Shown here piece by piece: positions 22,901 to 23,795 of a stretch of 23,795 nucleotides of DNA. The position numbers and the translations under genes were made by a program. The notes below the pieces were generated by a model. That model was not told the DNA's origin, searched no databases, and was given only the letters and a program-made list of their open reading frames with translations. The stretch comes from Pelargonium nanum (Eukaryota; Streptophyta; Magnoliopsida; Geraniales; Geraniaceae). Location: the NCBI GenBank assembly GCA_036897485.1, contig JAYMTF010001377.1, forward strand, positions 1 through 23,795, written 5' to 3'. The first letter of the stretch is position 1. Each line of letters starts with the position of its first letter.

Positions 22901-23098
22901 ACGGTTCAATCGGGGCTTGTCATCGGATCTCGACGAGTATTCCCACCGAACACGGTCTCTCCCTCCTCCTCCTCCGCCTCGGCTCGCCTGAGGCCAACAC
23001 AAACAACCACATCAATCAACATTGCAATGATAAATGAAGTAGAAAAATTGAGCAATTTGGGCGTGCATGTGTTGTTGCTGTGGGAGAGAACTGACCAT
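13986..23098 (-). CDS. Spen-type RNA-binding protein with two RRMs and a SPOC domain (At4g12640-like, FPA-related)
   Basis: Four coding exons on the - strand give 895 residues: 23098-23096 (ATG only), 22987-22664, 16480-15285 and 15150-13986, with introns of 108, 6183 and 134 bases, all GT-AG. RRM1 spans about residues 38-109 (RNP2 HLWIGNL, RNP1 RSYAFINF). RRM2 spans about 168-241 (VLWIGFP, RSYAFVRF, LFGNPRVHICF). The SPOC domain spans about 478-602 (EWKWQGTIAKGGSPVCRARC, LDMLAKHYYQ, WVVFFVPGSDAD, LFLVPPSDFS). A Gly/Arg-rich N-terminus precedes RRM1, a Ser/Arg/Pro-rich linker separates RRM2 from SPOC, and a Gln-rich tail ends in the helix-like DPQKRLQATLQLAASLLQQI. Family knowledge: Spen proteins are nuclear; SPOC domains bind phosphorylated partners such as the RNA polymerase II tail, and FPA controls poly(A)-site choice and flowering. 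FPA itself has three RRMs; this protein has two, so it is the FPA-like paralogue. A similar role in RNA 3'-end choice is inference. The second coding exon has no in-frame ATG before RRM1, which supports the isolated start codon. Confidence 0.93.
15151..15284 (-). other. Intron 3 of the RRM-SPOC gene, splitting the SPOC domain
   Basis: Donor ct|gtgagt and acceptor ttgttgcag|gcctgaattc on the - strand join LDMM-L to PEFLDCTARTG in frame, splitting one leucine codon. The 134-base intron is ordinary in size for a plant and interrupts the SPOC coding region near its start. Confidence 0.9.
17989..18073. repeat. Short direct repeats in the long intron
   Basis: aaactcaatttgtcaac occurs at 17989-18005 and 18020-18036 (31-base offset). 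The overlapping tcaaccacggaacc (18032-18045) recurs as tcaaccacgaaacc (18060-18073) after a T run. This looks like two small nested duplications by slippage. Confidence 0.75.
18314..18387. repeat. 19-bp exact direct repeat in the long intron
   Basis: tagcaaacagacaacttta is present at 18314-18332 and identically at 18369-18387, 55 bases apart. The spacer between the copies is not itself repeated. Confidence 0.8.
19590..19759. repeat. Tandem duplication of an 85-bp unit in the long intron
   Basis: Copies 19590-19674 and 19675-19759 are adjacent, exactly equal in length, and differ by about ten substitutions with no indels. Shared blocks include aattattccag, atcacataatttagtca, caatctggga and cattatcaaacc. 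Even substitution without indels points to a moderately old duplication. Confidence 0.92.
20066..20233. repeat. Tandem duplication of an 84-bp unit in the long intron
   Basis: Copies 20066-20149 and 20150-20233 are adjacent and equal in length. Shared blocks include gtgttgta, ttccccttacttgt, ttagactatc and tagaatatgtgc, with scattered substitutions. The unit is unrelated in sequence to the 85-bp unit 0.4 kb away. Confidence 0.9.
22232..22287. repeat. Perfect tandem duplication of a 28-bp unit in the long intron
   Basis: The unit beginning gggatgcaattgatcggttc is present at 22232-22259 and identically at 22260-22287; the next copy breaks off after two bases. Identity indicates a recent slippage event, and copy number may vary between individuals. 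Confidence 0.95.
22988..23095 (-). other. 108-base intron directly after the start codon of the RRM-SPOC gene
   Basis: On the - strand the 5' exon ends with caacatcgacatg|gtcagt, and the acceptor is gttggcctcag|gcgagccga. Splicing joins ATG to GCG AGC CGA GGC (M-ASRG) in frame. Retaining the intron would not keep this ATG in frame with RRM1. Confidence 0.8.
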
Positions 23099-23302
23099 GT
23101 CGATGTTGCGAGATGATGAATAAGAAATTTGAGAATTGCAGCAATGGAGATTTGAGAGGAATTGATTTAGGGTTTACTTGACAGACAGAGGTATTGGTAA
23201 ATTAAGAATCAACAGAGGTAGGAGAAGAAGGGAATGAAATTGGCACCCTAGGGTCTGAGATTGACCGGTTCATATTTGTGGGAGTGTAGATTGACACGTG
23301 TC
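23099..23302 (-). promoter_or_regulatory. 5' leader and proximal promoter of the RRM-SPOC gene with telo-box and G-box
   Basis: On the - strand AAACCCTAA (telo-box) lies at 23175-23167, about 70 bases upstream of the ATG. The 10-base perfect palindrome GACACGTGTC at 23293-23302 contains the G-box core CACGTG, a site for bZIP and bHLH factors, about 195 bases upstream of the ATG. Telo-boxes are common near the starts of plant genes for translation and RNA handling. Site identities are seen directly; function is inferred. Confidence 0.5.
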
Positions 23303-23368
23303 TATCTCCAATTGGCATATACTGTTCATAATTTTATACTCCTCTCAACAAAAATACATACTATATAT

Positions 23369-23418
23369 GTTGAACTTGGTGAGAAGGCATTAGAGGTTGC
23401 CACATCACCAAGTTCAAC
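23369..23418. repeat. Perfect 14-bp inverted repeat upstream of the RRM-SPOC gene
   Basis: gttgaacttggtga (23369-23382) and tcaccaagttcaac (23405-23418) are exact reverse complements separated by 22 bases. Inside the loop ggca and tgcc can extend the pairing. The flanks are tatat on the left and tatttgg on the right, so a TAT target duplication is possible but short. It could be a small foldback element or a paired factor-binding site. Confidence 0.85.
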
Positions 23419-23795
23419 TATTTGGAGCTCTCTCATTGCATGACCTTTCATTTTCCGTAGGTTACAAATTTCATATTATTAACTAATACTAATTACTAAT
23501 AATATAATTTATGACAAACACTATTATATATACTCTATATAACAATAGATAAGAGCTACTTATCTAAACACATATACAATTGCTTTAGCTAATACGGGTT
23601 TCAAGTAATTGAAAGGTCACAACATATTTCCTTTCTTTATTTATTTTTAGAATTCAACTCTCAATCACATTCTTCTACTCATCTTTTTCTCATTCGTTCC
23701 CAAATCACGTTAAAGGAGCTAACATGCTAAATGTATTTTTATTTCTACATGTTGCATATTGTATATTTTCCTACTATTATATTTTTCATCGACAA
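23419..23795. other. AT-rich distal upstream DNA, no gene seen
   Basis: Strongly AT-rich sequence with TATATA and TAATA strings and no supported coding frame, RNA gene or repeat. It may include distal promoter DNA of the - strand RRM-SPOC gene. Confidence 0.5.

Noticed and set aside
13986..23098. Calling the RRM-SPOC gene FPA itself
   Set aside because: FPA has three RRMs with different N-terminal motifs. This protein has two, with APPSRHLWIGNL and PASLKVDE motifs that fit the At4g12640-like paralogue.
23369..23418. MicroRNA precursor
   Set aside because: The stem is only 14 base pairs plus a few in the loop, too short for a plant precursor with a 21-base duplex.
1..23795. CRISPR arrays, bacterial operons, phage genes or tRNA/rRNA genes
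   Set aside because: Introns, protein families and composition are those of plant nuclear DNA. No regularly spaced repeat array, Shine-Dalgarno-led gene cluster or full tRNA structure was seen.

Overview
This is nuclear DNA from a plant, most likely a eudicot. The genes are split by many GT-AG introns, the non-coding DNA is AT-rich, and the proteins belong to plant families. I infer homology from motifs and remembered family patterns; no database was searched, and I cannot name the species.

Layout, left to right. (1) About 1-1600 is AT-rich intergenic DNA. It holds a broken 3'-end copy (about 654-1012) of the next gene. (2) About 1600-4500, + strand: a gene of the plant DUF2828/DUF7788 family. 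It is nearly full length, but its two halves lie in different frames and its von Willebrand A-like metal site is lost, so it is probably a pseudogene. (3) 4500-5880 is intergenic DNA with a hairpin-forming repeat, followed by the leader of the next gene. (4) 5882-13355, + strand: a complete 22-exon gene for a protein of about 1200 residues. It belongs to the plant family of Arabidopsis At4g24610/At5g65440, which looks like a C2/Munc13-homology (membrane trafficking) protein. (5) 13356-13985 is the gap between convergent genes and holds a small SINE-like insertion with a perfect 15-bp target-site duplication. (6) 23098 down to 13986, - strand: a complete four-exon gene for an 895-residue Spen-type RNA-binding protein (RRM-RRM-SPOC), similar to Arabidopsis At4g12640 and related to the flowering regulator FPA. 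Its first coding exon is just the ATG. A 6183-bp intron follows RRM1 and accounts for the apparently empty DNA from 16.5 to 22.7 kb. (7) 23099-23795 is the 5' leader and promoter side of that gene, with a telo-box, a G-box palindrome and a short perfect inverted repeat.

The genes form no operon-like system. The two intact genes are neighbours in tail-to-tail orientation and have different cellular roles (probable membrane trafficking versus RNA processing). I found no evidence of a new multi-gene system. The most interesting points are the structure of the RRM-SPOC gene (isolated start codon, very long intron that could yield an RRM1-only product), three separate tandem duplications with units of 83-85 bp, the decayed DUF2828 locus with its tail duplicate, and the SINE-like insertion.
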